A stretch of 64,000 bases of DNA from contig JAQNBH010000014.1 in assembly GCA_028752905.1 (NCBI GenBank), positions 1,971,993-2,035,992 on the forward strand, given 5' to 3'. Below, in pieces: positions 56,601 to 64,000 of the stretch. The stretch comes from Cladorhizidae sp. MBARI D1340-BT2 (lineage: Eukaryota; Porifera; Demospongiae; Poecilosclerida; Cladorhizidae). The position numbers were made by a program, and so were the translations under genes. Under the pieces are notes generated by a model that had not been told where the DNA came from, ran no database searches, and saw only the letters and a list, made by a program, of their open reading frames with translations. How positions within the stretch are numbered: the stretch's first letter is position 1; each line of letters opens with the position of its first letter.

Positions 56601-57847
56601 ACTCTTGATGGCCCTTGGCATGATCAAGATGCTGTGCACTGAATGTTGTTGTAAGGATGCTGCAGGTCGATACATTGATGTGGTGGGCATCATTCTCAAT
56701 ACAACTGAGAGTGGACACACCTGGAGGTATTACAAACAGTTGCTTGGGTAGAATCACGTAGCAGTACAGCTGCTGACTATATTATGTAACATGTGATGAT
56801 AACTTCATTGTCGAAATACCTTATTTATTCAGGTATTGTTGTGGTTAATTCTATTCGCATGGTATAATTATTGGAACTATACATATAAATGAAGTATGTG
56901 TGTGTGTGAGTGTGTGTATGTAAGTGTGAGTGAGTACGTGTGCTGTGTGTGGTACAATATATATATATATGGGAGAGGGATTGGAAATGGCTGTATCACA
57001 TGCACGTTGCATGGATGATGTGTTAAAATATGCACAAGGTGTGTGATCTAGGTTCTACAAAATTCTTTATTTATATATATTTTGTTGATGATGGTAATAT
57101 ATAATGACTGGATGAATCTTGCTTTAGTTTAGGAAAGGGAAAACTAGTGATTATTTGGTATGACTGCTTGTGATCACCTATTTCTCTATTCTGCATAAGA
57201 ATACTTAGCTATACGTTTTACTCTTATTTTCATTTTTGTTCTTGCCTCGAGTATATGAAAAAGCTCTCTACAGGTGCATAGCTACAGGCAATATTCTTGT
57301 CAAAGTTTGTAGGTGAAGAGATGCATGAAGGCCACACACCTCAACACCTTTATCCATGTACACAATTTACATGCAAATTTATCTATGTGTACTTAAGAAA
57401 ATTTATATTTTAATTTTTATGAAAGCCAACTAGTATTTTATTTATTGATATGCATGCTTCTTTTAGAAAAACCAGAACTTCCACATTGCAGTTTATTCTT
57501 GGAGCTTGCTTCTTTGTGTATCTTCCTATTTTACCCATAATCCTACTGCTGTGCTCATGGAAGAGAAAGTATGATGCTAAAAGGAGACTGCTGAGGAAAG
57601 CAAAGAGGAAGAGATTTAGAATGATGCAAAAAAAAAGAGCTGGTATGTTGGGAAAAATTCTTATAAATAATATAATTTTAGAAGTGATTTGAGGATTATT
57701 TGTTATGCCCTGATAGCTCTTCTGGCCATGAAAGGCTTGATGCTTCAAGAAGAACTAACAATGGAGGAAGCTCTGAAGATAATGGATCTAGGCCAGAGGC
57801 AGCCAGACAGAGCTGCTCCAGCATTGCCTCCTAAAGTGTTAAGTTAG
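35448..57847 (+). CDS. HAP2: HAP2/GCS1 gamete-fusion protein (13 exons placed)
   Basis: HAP2 is the membrane fusogen of eukaryotic gametes, a structural relative of class II fusion proteins, acting at the plasma membrane of one gamete type. Exons placed: 35448-35663, 35750-35896, 44248-44361, 46281-46420, 46481-46691, 46750-46917, 46988-47118, 48019-48309, 53976-54111, 55461-55564, 56413-56726, 57467-57642, 57717-57847. Phases agree at every junction except 47118 to 48019, where a small exon or an indel is missing. They sum to about 760 residues, within the family range. Landmarks in order: signal peptide, 'KKCAKKFVVALTV', 'YPLTDIQ', 'VNNGPYE', 'GFCC', 'WYRVHEIGDP', 'KYLLIPDP', 'YWMVIDKHL', 'CNKVG', a C-terminal hydrophobic segment and a strongly basic tail. 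It is the only host gene seen. The introns reach 8.4 kb and are full of repeats. Expression is not shown by the sequence. Confidence 0.9.
35750..35896 (+). CDS. HAP2: HAP2 exon 2
   Basis: Acceptor TTTTACAG. It encodes 'NASGAIYARLKFVDHE' through 'PFRVIVSKSEVYVKYPLTDIQ'; 'SKS..Y..YPL' is a family hallmark. Donor CAG|GTAAGT. The exon is 147 nt, phase 0 on both sides. Confidence 0.9.
36013..36270. repeat. Tandem duplication, two units of about 130 bp
   Basis: Both units contain tttcacaatgccatgctgta and ctctaaaaacagctatgctt and end in ggttagacctatgt. They differ by small indels (cgaagaataag against ccaagaataag). Confidence 0.9.
37780..38240. repeat. Dispersed repeat with GGCAGGGTTTTGGG motifs
   Basis: ggcagggtttt recurs at about 37,899, 38,018 and 38,087, preceded by a 'gggcactca...cagggagga' unit at about 37,850 and again at 38,168. 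A related unit is found at 58,060-58,250. No coding was seen; it is perhaps a degraded non-autonomous element. Confidence 0.6.
41900..43170 (+). pseudogene. hAT transposase relic (ZMYM1/DUF4371-like) in HAP2 intron 2
   Basis: The plus-strand pieces are 'LSSPFLAAMIDEATDKPYKEQLTLGVRRISEDF' (catalytic 'DEAT', about 42,030-42,130), 'AMFTHCFEHCLNLVV' (about 42,315-42,360), 'LCPTRCTVHADSLASTLSNYGNIMLLW' (about 42,490-42,570) and the C-terminus 'MKSYLTTTISQARLNHLMVLHYHQDK' (about 43,065-43,145). The order equals that of the hAT at 28,141-25,880, but the sequence is more decayed. The terminal repeats were not found. Confidence 0.82.
43590..43860. repeat. Telomere-like low-complexity tract (CCTAACCCTAGCCA-type)
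   Basis: Irregular repeats of ctaaccctagcca, cctaacctta and similar. A related tract lies at 55,690-55,860. Both are followed by a gtattgat/gtattaat and a tgatgtaat motif, so they may be copies of one element. Confidence 0.7.
44248..44361 (+). CDS. HAP2: HAP2 exon 3
   Basis: Acceptor CTTGTAG. Phase 0 reading gives 'EIVNNGPYERHSDVRQVW' and 'CNAKNDLDC'; the 'VNN.PYE' string is a family signature directly after the 'YPL' segment of exon 2. Donor ATT|GTTAGT, 114 nt, phase 0. Other HAP2 proteins have a longer Cys-containing loop here, so another small exon before 46,281 is possible. Confidence 0.82.
44468..44491. repeat. (GT)n microsatellite
   Basis: About 12 GT units in HAP2 intron 3. Confidence 0.95.
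44985..45340. repeat. Irregular minisatellite, about 25-bp unit
   Basis: The unit is ccatactttaaccctcatgacacag with variants (ctctcatgtctcag). About 13 copies, non-coding, in HAP2 intron 3. Confidence 0.9.
45545..46000. repeat. 30-bp minisatellite, about 15 units
   Basis: The unit is ccccacacaaactactccgc followed by tgaatcctat. Because 30 is a multiple of 3 both strands show artificial open frames of 65-94 codons. It lies in HAP2 intron 3. Confidence 0.96.
46104..46288. repeat. 60-bp tandem repeat across the HAP2 intron 3 splice acceptor
   Basis: Three units with an exact 60-bp period. Each ends with tctatttactgta(g/c) and continues as (g/c)gattttgt. The last copy supplies the real acceptor and first codons of exon 4 (46,281). 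The copy at 46,151-46,160 keeps an intact acceptor; the copy at 46,211-46,220 has lost it (tttactgtac). Use of the upstream acceptor would read in frame into a TAG at 46,278-46,280. Confidence 0.9.
46281..46420 (+). CDS. HAP2: HAP2 exon 4: 'GFCC' cysteine region
   Basis: Acceptor TTTACTGTAG. It encodes 'GFCCWPEKQQRWHSGQ' and ends with 'EHCSYDDQL' plus TG of a Trp codon. The 'GFCC' and the 'HC....WY' across the next junction are core HAP2-GCS1 domain features. Donor TATG|GTGAAA, phase 2. Confidence 0.88.
46481..46691 (+). CDS. HAP2: HAP2 exon 5: 'WYRVHEIGDP'
   Basis: Acceptor ATCTGCACAG. The first base completes Trp, then 'YRVHEIGDPYVTYTIKVTL', matching the conserved WYxVxEIGxP motif. Donor CAG|GTCACT, phase 0. 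Confidence 0.92.
46750..46917 (+). CDS. HAP2: HAP2 exon 6
   Basis: Acceptor CTATTAG. It encodes 'IIATWLGDFRTTSYFPSF' and 'KYLLIPDP', matching the L.GDF...YLLIP pattern. The only acceptor found that keeps phase 0 is this one; later AGs give stops. Donor ACA|GTAAAG. Confidence 0.88.
46988..47118 (+). CDS. HAP2: HAP2 exon 7: 'WMVIDK' and 'CNKVG'
   Basis: Acceptor TTTAATAG. It encodes 'DYWMVIDKHLTDFTGTKCNK' and continues 'VGSTYRSLHTMVNRCYRKEE'; the W-x3-DK and CNK-G motifs are diagnostic. Donor AAC|GTACGA, phase 2; the next base-frame stop is at 47,128, so the exon must end here. Confidence 0.93.
48019..48309 (+). CDS. HAP2: HAP2 exon 8 (numbering excludes a missing small exon)
   Basis: Acceptor GCCAACAG, 97 codons: 'DLERSGNNVKSHYFLRFYG', 'RSPGRIVQALIEDF', 'SGFLTVVIQNTGRITSDYT', matching the third ectodomain region. 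The frame starts in phase 0 although exon 7 ends in phase 2, hence a missing piece. The in-frame upstream codons read 'LSCQQ', similar to the family's 'SCLxNQ', so the acceptor could be at 47,994 instead. Donor ACC|GTGAGT. Confidence 0.83.
48566..50010. repeat. 15-bp minisatellite, about 95 units
   Basis: The unit is gactgtgtaagactt with common variants gactgtgtatgactt and 18-bp gtgactgtgtaagactt-type units. The multiple-of-3 period creates a 446-codon artificial open frame on the minus strand. Confidence 0.97.
50265..52130. repeat. 59-bp minisatellite, about 32 units
   Basis: The unit is aaatcagctgtgatatgata + ttgatgcagtaaagttcata + cagtaaaatgttcttaatg. Many units have deletions of 4-20 bp. 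Confidence 0.95.
52180..52315. repeat. Two inverted copies of the 59-bp unit
   Basis: ttttactgtgtgaactttactgcatcaata and atcacagctgatttac are the reverse complement of the array at 50,265-52,130, separated by about 50 bp from its end. The pair could form a large hairpin. Confidence 0.9.
52528..53095. repeat. Scattered (GTCT)n-rich tracts
   Basis: tctgtctgtctgtctg runs at 52,530-52,548 and 52,975-53,060, separated by unique sequence. Derived short open frames are not genes. Confidence 0.85.
53976..54111 (+). CDS. HAP2: HAP2 exon 9
   Basis: Acceptor TTGTTTAG. It encodes 'VSIRSCSDGIIEVADRTFTI' and ends '..NHSCT'. It joins exon 8 in phase 0 to give '..SDYTVSIRSC', the usual 'Y.V.V.C' strand. 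Donor ACAG|GTAATC, phase 1. Confidence 0.86.
54604..55060. repeat. 45-bp minisatellite, about ten units
   Basis: The unit is tgcacttattatgacataat + gatgcatgtaactgtgattatagca. Variation is mostly 'tagca' against 'tggca'. Artificial open frames of about 170 codons run on both strands. Confidence 0.97.
55461..55564 (+). CDS. HAP2: HAP2 exon 10, with GC splice donor
   Basis: Acceptor TTCTGTAG. Two bases complete Val, then 'VLSDNDANVQDTRLVSFNTL' and a Cys-rich end 'CVYCPSGACTCE'. Donor GAG|GCAAGT: a GC-AG intron. The nearby GT option (ACTT|GTGAGG) would put exon 11 out of frame into a TGA. Confidence 0.83.
55690..55860. repeat. Second telomere-like low-complexity tract
   Basis: Cctaacc/ttagccctagct-type repeats followed by gtattgatggtgtcatcatg; compare 43,590-43,860. 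Confidence 0.65.
56413..56726 (+). CDS. HAP2: HAP2 exon 11
   Basis: Acceptor CTTTGCAG, phase 0: 'CVGNEAENVSRSLGC', then a hydrophobic stretch 'YYCWILITF' to 'VNLIYTIVTLLMALGMIKML', then a Cys cluster 'CTECCC'. The donor AG|GTATTA (phase 2) is the one that joins exon 12 in frame; reading on gives a stop at 56,749. An alternative donor T|GTAAGG at 56,650 would create TAA at the junction. Confidence 0.82.
57467..57642 (+). CDS. HAP2: HAP2 exon 12: transmembrane segment and basic tail
   Basis: Acceptor CTTCTTTTAG. It encodes 'TRTSTLQFILGACFFVYLP' and 'ILPIILLLC' (a likely single-pass helix), then 'WKRKYDAKRRLLRKAKRKR', a strongly basic cytoplasmic stretch usual after the HAP2 membrane helix. Donor GCTG|GTATGT, phase 1. 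Confidence 0.86.
57717..57847 (+). CDS. HAP2: HAP2 exon 13: C-terminal tail and stop
   Basis: Acceptor CCCTGATAG. The frame continues 'ALLAMKGLMLQEELTMEEAL' and ends 'PALPPKVLS' with TAG at 57,845-57,847. It is a short cytoplasmic tail with no known domain. Confidence 0.82.
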
Positions 57848-57942
57848 TGTTTACTAATAGTTGAGTTGGTTGTACATGTACTTTTGTATTTGCTCACTCT
57901 ACTCCCTTACAAATTAGCGATATGATATTGTGCTGGATGATG

Positions 57943-57948
57943 AATAAA
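57943..57948 (+). promoter_or_regulatory. Polyadenylation signal AATAAA of HAP2
   Basis: AATAAA lies 96 bp after the HAP2 stop codon, within the range expected for a short 3' UTR. Confidence 0.65.
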
Positions 57949-58059
57949 ATAGCACTGAAATACATACAGGCACATGGCCAATGCATCTTGATTTTTTAAA
58001 TTATATACAAATCTCTTGGTCCTTTCTGTCTGTCTTTGTGTGTGTGTGTGTTTTTTCCC

Positions 58060-58250
58060 CTTCTTATCTCTGTCCTCAATAGCTGCTCACTCAGAAGATC
58101 CAGGGAGAGTGGGGGCAGGGGAGGGTGGGAGGGGGAGGATAGTGAACCAGGGAAAGGACATAGGCAGGGTTTCTGTAGCCGCACATCCCATGCCCTAAAC
58201 ACAGCCAAACTCGACAGAGGATTGGCACTATAATATTTCTCTTGCTCCTT
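58060..58250. repeat. Second copy of the GGCAGGGTTT dispersed repeat
   Basis: ctcactcagaagatccagggag, then a G-rich middle, 'cataggcagggttt' and a 'catgccctaaacacagcc' end resemble the units at 37,780-38,240. It is non-coding. Confidence 0.55.
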
Positions 58251-58374
58251 TCTCTCTGCCCTCATGAGTGCTCATATAGAGCTAACACCTGTGAGTAGTT
58301 CAACATGTGAACCTGAATAAGTCTGCTATAGATGCTAGTAAAAAAGCAGCCCAGAAGGCAGCTTTTGTGCTAAT

Positions 58375-58915
<541 letters not shown>

Positions 58916-59026
58916 TGTTATTATTGTTATGCTTGTTGGTGTTATCATCATCATTATTATTGTTCTCCAGTGCCTTTTCTTGTCTTTCACATACAACACA
59001 GGCCACGTCTTAACTTCCCAATAATC

Positions 59027-59085
59027 AACTTGAAATTGTACTCTCTCGATATTTTGACAAGATCCTCTAGCCCTCATCAGGAGTA
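59027..59085. repeat. Retroelement-tail-like motif, copy 1
   Basis: atcaacttgaaattgtactc...ctcgatattttgacaagatc...ctcatcagga resembles 62,249-62,307 in the same orientation. Such 'CCTGATGAAG...TCGAAAC' signatures are found near ends of Penelope-like and other retroelements (inference). It directly adjoins the trinucleotide tract. Confidence 0.6.
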
Positions 59086-59973
59086 GTGTATGTCTTGTTA
59101 ATACTTTTGACTATACCCATGTACACTATATTGTCCACTTCACAAATATCAGCACATGCCATTGTTGCTATGGTTGACTGCATTCTTGGAAAGTCAGCTA
59201 TAGCCTCCTTCAAGGATGTGGTAACAGGAGATTTCCACCAACTTAACAATAGATGTTTCAGTAGTCCTTTAGACTCAGTAACAGTTTCCCAGGGTAGAGA
59301 ATTTCACAAATCTAACAGCAGAATTGAATGTGTGTCATTCATTCTGCTTCTAATAAGCATGTGCTGTGTTTCCACAGTTTTAATCATACCACAGCGCATG
59401 AGCTAGCTTGATTGCATCATTAACAGGCACTGCTACGTATCCATAATGTTTTGCTGCAGTCGACAAATACAGTAGTTATGGATGTACATTAAAAAATTTG
59501 GGTCTGCTTGGATTCAAATCTATGTAAGTTATGTGAGTGGGAAAATAGAGACAAGAACTGAGCCAACATGGAAGCATAAATGGATAAACTCTATCACAAC
59601 TACAGCTTTTTTTAAGCTTCATGTCAACTGTCTTAGCGAAGGATTCAAGGCATGTTGGAGTCTATTTGGAGCTAAAACCACCGTATATCTAGGCAGAAGA
59701 TGGTACTAATGATAGTTTTAGCTAGCTTTTTTTTGGCCTTCTGCAAATCGGTCAAACCAATATAGGGAGTGTTATGCACATCCTGATAATAGATGTACAT
59801 AATAACAACTCAAACTAGAAAATTAGGTCCTTACTACTTCGCCTGTGTCCACCACCAGCACAAGAGGTAGTGTTGCTTCAGTACACAGTTGCCATAACCA
59901 CCAGGAGGAGTATGCTAGTATTTCCCATATTGGTTAGATTCACTTTGTCACCACTTTAAGTTTCTTATATAAA
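59086..59973. other. No gene recognised
   Basis: Open stretches at 59,086-59,406 (+) and 59,482-59,709 (+) and the opposite strand show no family motif. It may be internal sequence of a decayed element bounded by the motif pair at 59,027 and 62,249. Confidence 0.4.
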
Positions 59974-61356
59974 CAGTGGTGGATCTGGATTTATTTAATG
60001 AGGGTTGGTGGGGGGGGGAGGGGGTTGTTGTTACAATAGTGTGTGCAAAGTGCATGCAATTTTCAACACGTATTATAGGTGATAGGTCATAATGATTATG
60101 TCTGTCAGTCTTCTTGGAAGTGCCTGCATGAAGGCTGGCAAGTTTCACTGTGTGGAGCACTGCTAACACTGCAAGGTCAGAAAAGTGCTTTTCAGCCAAG
60201 GTAGACTTTGATAAGTGTTCATCCTTCTAAGGAGTGAAAATGCTTGCTCTGCTTCAGCACTGGTGATAGCAGTGTACTTTTGATCACTAAGAGAAAATGG
60301 ATGTTTGGGAAAAGAGTCCACATCATAAGATACAAGTCTAAAAGAAGGTTGTTAGGAATGTTGACTTCATCTTGTTTGCTTTTTTGTTGCCACAGAGTTT
60401 GCCATCTTCTCGGTTCACTTTTTGGTGATTTAGAACTTGGAAGGTTCTTCTCGCAGTAAGAAGCTCATCGAAGTGCTCTGAGAGTTGCACACTGGCACTT
60501 TTATTAAGCACTCACAAGGCACAGGAGAATGAGACCAAGTCTTCCCTCACCTTCAAATATTTCCCCCACCTTCAAATATTCCCCCGCCAGAATAGCCTGT
60601 ATTGCTTTTGAGGAGATCGACTTAGAAAGTTGGTTCGGTTCCTCTGCAGGCTTGTCTACCTTTTAGTTTAGACACTCTTTCTTGCACCAACTGTTTCAAA
60701 CGGCTGAAGGATCTCCTTATATCTGTGGCATCAATGGTGTTCCTGAGGGTCATCACTCCCTTGATGACCTCATGTACCATTATGCATATATCATAGATGT
60801 CTTGATCACACTTCTCGAGTTTAGCAGCAAGGGGCTTAAATTCACCAAGTTCATTTTGTTGTGATGACAAAAACAGCTAGATTCAGAAATGAGTTTTCAG
60901 TCCTTTGGACTTTACCTTGGTTTCACTATTTCAATTTCCACTTACATCAGAAGAAGCGAAGTTAGAGTACTCAGAATCAGCTGCCTAGCACACAACTGAA
61001 TCACATCATGGTGAGTGTACTGCGATGATGAGCAAAAACTACAGAACCACTGTCCAGTGTGGTGGTTACAGCACTACTGAACAATTTGTGAGTGTTCTAA
61101 AAAAAGATGCTCCACTTGCACGCTAAAATTTTATAGTGCACTTTCAATGCAGTATGTGGCTAGAGTTGATTTGGGGGATTGCGACCCAGAACTCCCCACC
61201 CCTAGATCCTCTCATGCTAAATATACTTTCAGTCTCTGATGGCTCCAAAATCACTCCCAGAGTGTCTTGAATTTCCGTTAAGGTAGTAAACAAACATAGT
61301 CTGTGAAGAGAACCTTGAAATTCTTCGTTCATTAATTGATTCAATCGAGCTAACAC
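59974..61356 (-). pseudogene. hAT transposase relic, C-terminal region with one terminal repeat
   Basis: CAGTGGTGGATCTGG at 59,974 is a typical hAT end, followed by a G-rich tract. On the minus strand the dimerisation domain reads 'RRMNTYQS' then 'LAEKHFSDLAVLAVLHTVKLA' (about 60,250-60,135). A frame at 60,870-60,622 and another at 61,356-61,144 ('FQGSLHRLCLFTTLTEIQDTLGV') lie upstream. Near 61,200 a degenerate ccctagatcc may be the other end (inference). Only C-terminal parts are clear. Confidence 0.65.
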
Positions 61357-61627
61357 ACATGAATGACTACAATGCAGCTAGTTCATGTTTTAGCTAAGCT
61401 TCTAAATTTGTAAGAATGGAGCAGACCCTTGACTGAAAGAGGCTTTAGTGGTTCTCTACCAAAACATTTGCTATTTGGTTAGCAACCAAGTCCACAGTCA
61501 ACAACAACAAGATATGAATGTGATGGTGTTTTTGTTGTGTGAAGAGCATGGTCTACGTGGGTACAGTCAACAATATCAACTGGGCATGGGTAGTGTACAA
61601 CAAGCTAGAAAAAGTGCTGGAGAGCCA

Positions 61628-61760
61628 CAACTGTAGTGGATTCCAACACTCAACCATATAAGTGGAGAGCCAGAAGCTCTGTAGTGTGCCTTCCAACTAT
61701 AAGTGGAGAGCCAGAAGCTCTGTAGTGTGCCTTCCAACACTCAACCATATAAGTGGATAG
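61628..61760. repeat. Direct repeat around 'aagtggagagccagaagctc'
   Basis: aagtggagagccagaagctctgtagtgtgccttccaac occurs twice in tandem (about 61,659 and 61,699) and a shortened third copy follows. Non-coding. Confidence 0.9.
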
Positions 61761-62248
61761 CATTTTGTTTAGGAATACCTTCACATTTGTTTTCACATTA
61801 GTGATGATCAACATGGCAACATAACTAAACTAGCTACTTTAACCTTAGTTTAAAAGCAAAGTGTTTGCTAGTGAAGCTATTTCTAGTCTTTCTGAAAAAT
61901 AACCTAGTTGTTGAAATGTTGAGATTTACAGATGGTAGACCATCTATAACTGGTTCTGACAATTTTTCCCCCTTGCCCCCCCAAGTAAATAGCCATGTTT
62001 AGAGGGCATCAATGCTTGAGGATTCTCTCATTTTCATTTTGTGTTCCTCTGCTAATTGTTTTCCTGGGCAATGCCAGGCACCTCTGCTAGAATATATAAA
62101 GCTCATGCATGTGTCTGGTGTCTGTCTGTTTGTCCTCTCTAGAAAACTACCAGGAATAGATCCCACAAATTAGAATCATCATGACCAGCAAAGCTGCATC
62201 TAGCTTATTTTATTAGAAAACCCCTTAGTTACAATATCTTCTCAACAA

Positions 62249-62307
62249 TCAATTTGAAATTTACTCCCTCGATGTTTCGACTAGATGCTCTAGCTTCATC
62301 AGGAAGT
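62249..62307. repeat. Retroelement-tail-like motif, copy 2
   Basis: atcaatttgaaatttactcc...ctcgatgtttcgactagatg...cttcatcagga is the counterpart of 59,027-59,085 in the same orientation, 3.2 kb apart. Confidence 0.6.
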
Positions 62308-62439
62308 ATTATTGGCCTGACACTGAGCACTGATATTTGGGTATATGTAAGCTAGAAACCTAGTATGTTGAAAACAGCAACAATATACGATTGCTAGACT
62401 TCATCATGTGACAAGTGCCAGACAAAGAATTCTGGTGAC

Positions 62440-62660
62440 TTCCATCCACTAAACTCTGGCATCAGGTTGGGATTCAACTACTCACCGAAACACCACATGG
62501 GAATAAGTACAGCATTACCATTACTGACTATTTCTCGAAATGGGCAAAGCTAGACAGACCTCTTCCTCATAAGTTGGCATTGTTGCCTGCCATGCGTTTC
62601 GCATTGGCAGCACTGTGCCATCAGAAGTGGCGAAGGTTTGCAGTCACTGGATTGCTATTG
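62440..62660 (+). pseudogene. Ty3/gypsy integrase fragment
   Basis: The plus strand from about 62,440 reads 'LWHQVGIQLLTETPHGNKYS' and 'ITITDYFSKWAKLDRPLPHK', the start of the retroviral-type integrase core (first catalytic Asp in 'GIDL' replaced by Gln here; 'TDYFSKWAEA' strand present). The similarity fades after about 62,600 and the (TTA)n tract starts at 62,697. Only a short fragment survives. Confidence 0.8.
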
Positions 62661-62696
62661 TTGTGTTGTTATGTTGGTCTTGTCTGTTTTTGTTGT

Positions 62697-63597
<901 letters not shown>

Positions 63598-63659
63598 CAT
63601 GCATATAATTATATAGAATACATGTATTGCATACATTTAATTTAAGAAATAATGATCGT

Positions 63660-64000
63660 CAGGTACTGAGCTGGATCCAAGCGCCTGAGGCATCCCTTCC
63701 AGTGAAATCAGGTGGCTTGGGAATCAGAAGTGCTGTAATGCTTGCTGCACCATCTGCTTTTCTGGCATCTACAAGTGGTGCTTGTGATCTCATTGACCAG
63801 ATTATGCCAGACAGTTTACACCAAGCTAACTATCCTTCATTTGATGCAGGCCTTGAAGTCTGGCGTCTAGGGCATAGCAGTCCACTACCATCTGAGTCTG
63901 AGTATTCCAAGCAAAAGTCCTGGGATGGTCTGCTCGTGAAGGCTGCTTTCAATTCTCTCCTGAATTCGGCTACAAATCCTACTTCTCGAATACGGATTCA
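63660..64000 (+). pseudogene. Reverse-transcriptase C-terminal region, runs off the window
   Basis: A continuous plus-strand frame from about 63,660 reads 'VLSWIQAPEASLPVKSGGLG', 'IRSAVMLAAPSAFLASTSG' and later 'QKSWDGLLVKAAFNSLL'. The 'ASLPVxxGGLGIRSA' string is common in C-termini of non-LTR-type reverse transcriptases of marine invertebrates (recognised by eye). No stop before position 64,000, so it could belong to a longer element to the right. Confidence 0.78.

Overview
The window is eukaryotic, AT-rich and intron-bearing. It holds one recognisable host gene, spread over many exons, and a very dense mix of animal-type transposons (Merlin, Mutator-like, hAT, pogo/Tigger, piggyBac, non-LTR, Ty3/gypsy). 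I infer a marine invertebrate metazoan, possibly a sponge or other non-bilaterian. The species cannot be fixed from sequence alone. I saw no bacterial genes, CRISPR array or tRNA/rRNA gene.

Positions 1-35,000 are a layered transposon graveyard. A minus-strand non-LTR retrotransposon (endonuclease, then reverse transcriptase) runs off the left edge. Next comes a plus-strand Mutator-like transposase gene cut into three pieces. A Merlin element (3936-6134; 78-bp terminal inverted repeats that are identical; 8-bp target duplication CATATTTT) lies in its first third. A 27.3-kb insertion (6462-33727) splits it again just before the catalytic 'DGTW' region. That insertion has about 320-bp inverted repeats starting GGGTCATTCC and a 4-bp duplication TGTT, and removing it rejoins the Mutator reading frame. 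Inside it, left to right, are a DUF7869-type transposase gene with its own 34-bp inverted repeats, a minisatellite, a gene of the 'SDGAxxQYKN' transposase-like family, a 42-bp minisatellite, a two-exon Mutator-like transposase, a ZBED5-like hAT, a pogo/Tigger element with TA ends, a LINE reverse-transcriptase tail carrying a small insertion, a piggyBac relic, a ZMYM1-like hAT, another Mutator-like copy and a hAT5-like element with a 5-bp duplication.

Positions 35,448-57,847 (+) hold a gene I identify as HAP2/GCS1, the eukaryotic gamete-fusion protein. Thirteen exons were assembled by splice sites, reading phase and family landmarks (two-part N-terminus, VNNGPYE, GFCC, WYRVHEIG, WMVIDK, CNKVG, transmembrane segment, basic tail). 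One small exon is probably unplaced between 47,118 and 48,019. Its introns hold a hAT relic, telomere-like low-complexity DNA and large minisatellites (30-, 60-, 15-, 59- and 45-bp units). The 60-bp array duplicates a splice acceptor. A GC-AG intron is supported by phase.

Positions 58,000-64,000 are again repeats: two large trinucleotide tracts, a hAT relic, a paired retroelement-like motif, a Ty3/gypsy integrase fragment and the C-terminal part of a non-LTR reverse transcriptase that runs off the right edge. All assignments are by eye from translations and motifs. No database search was possible.
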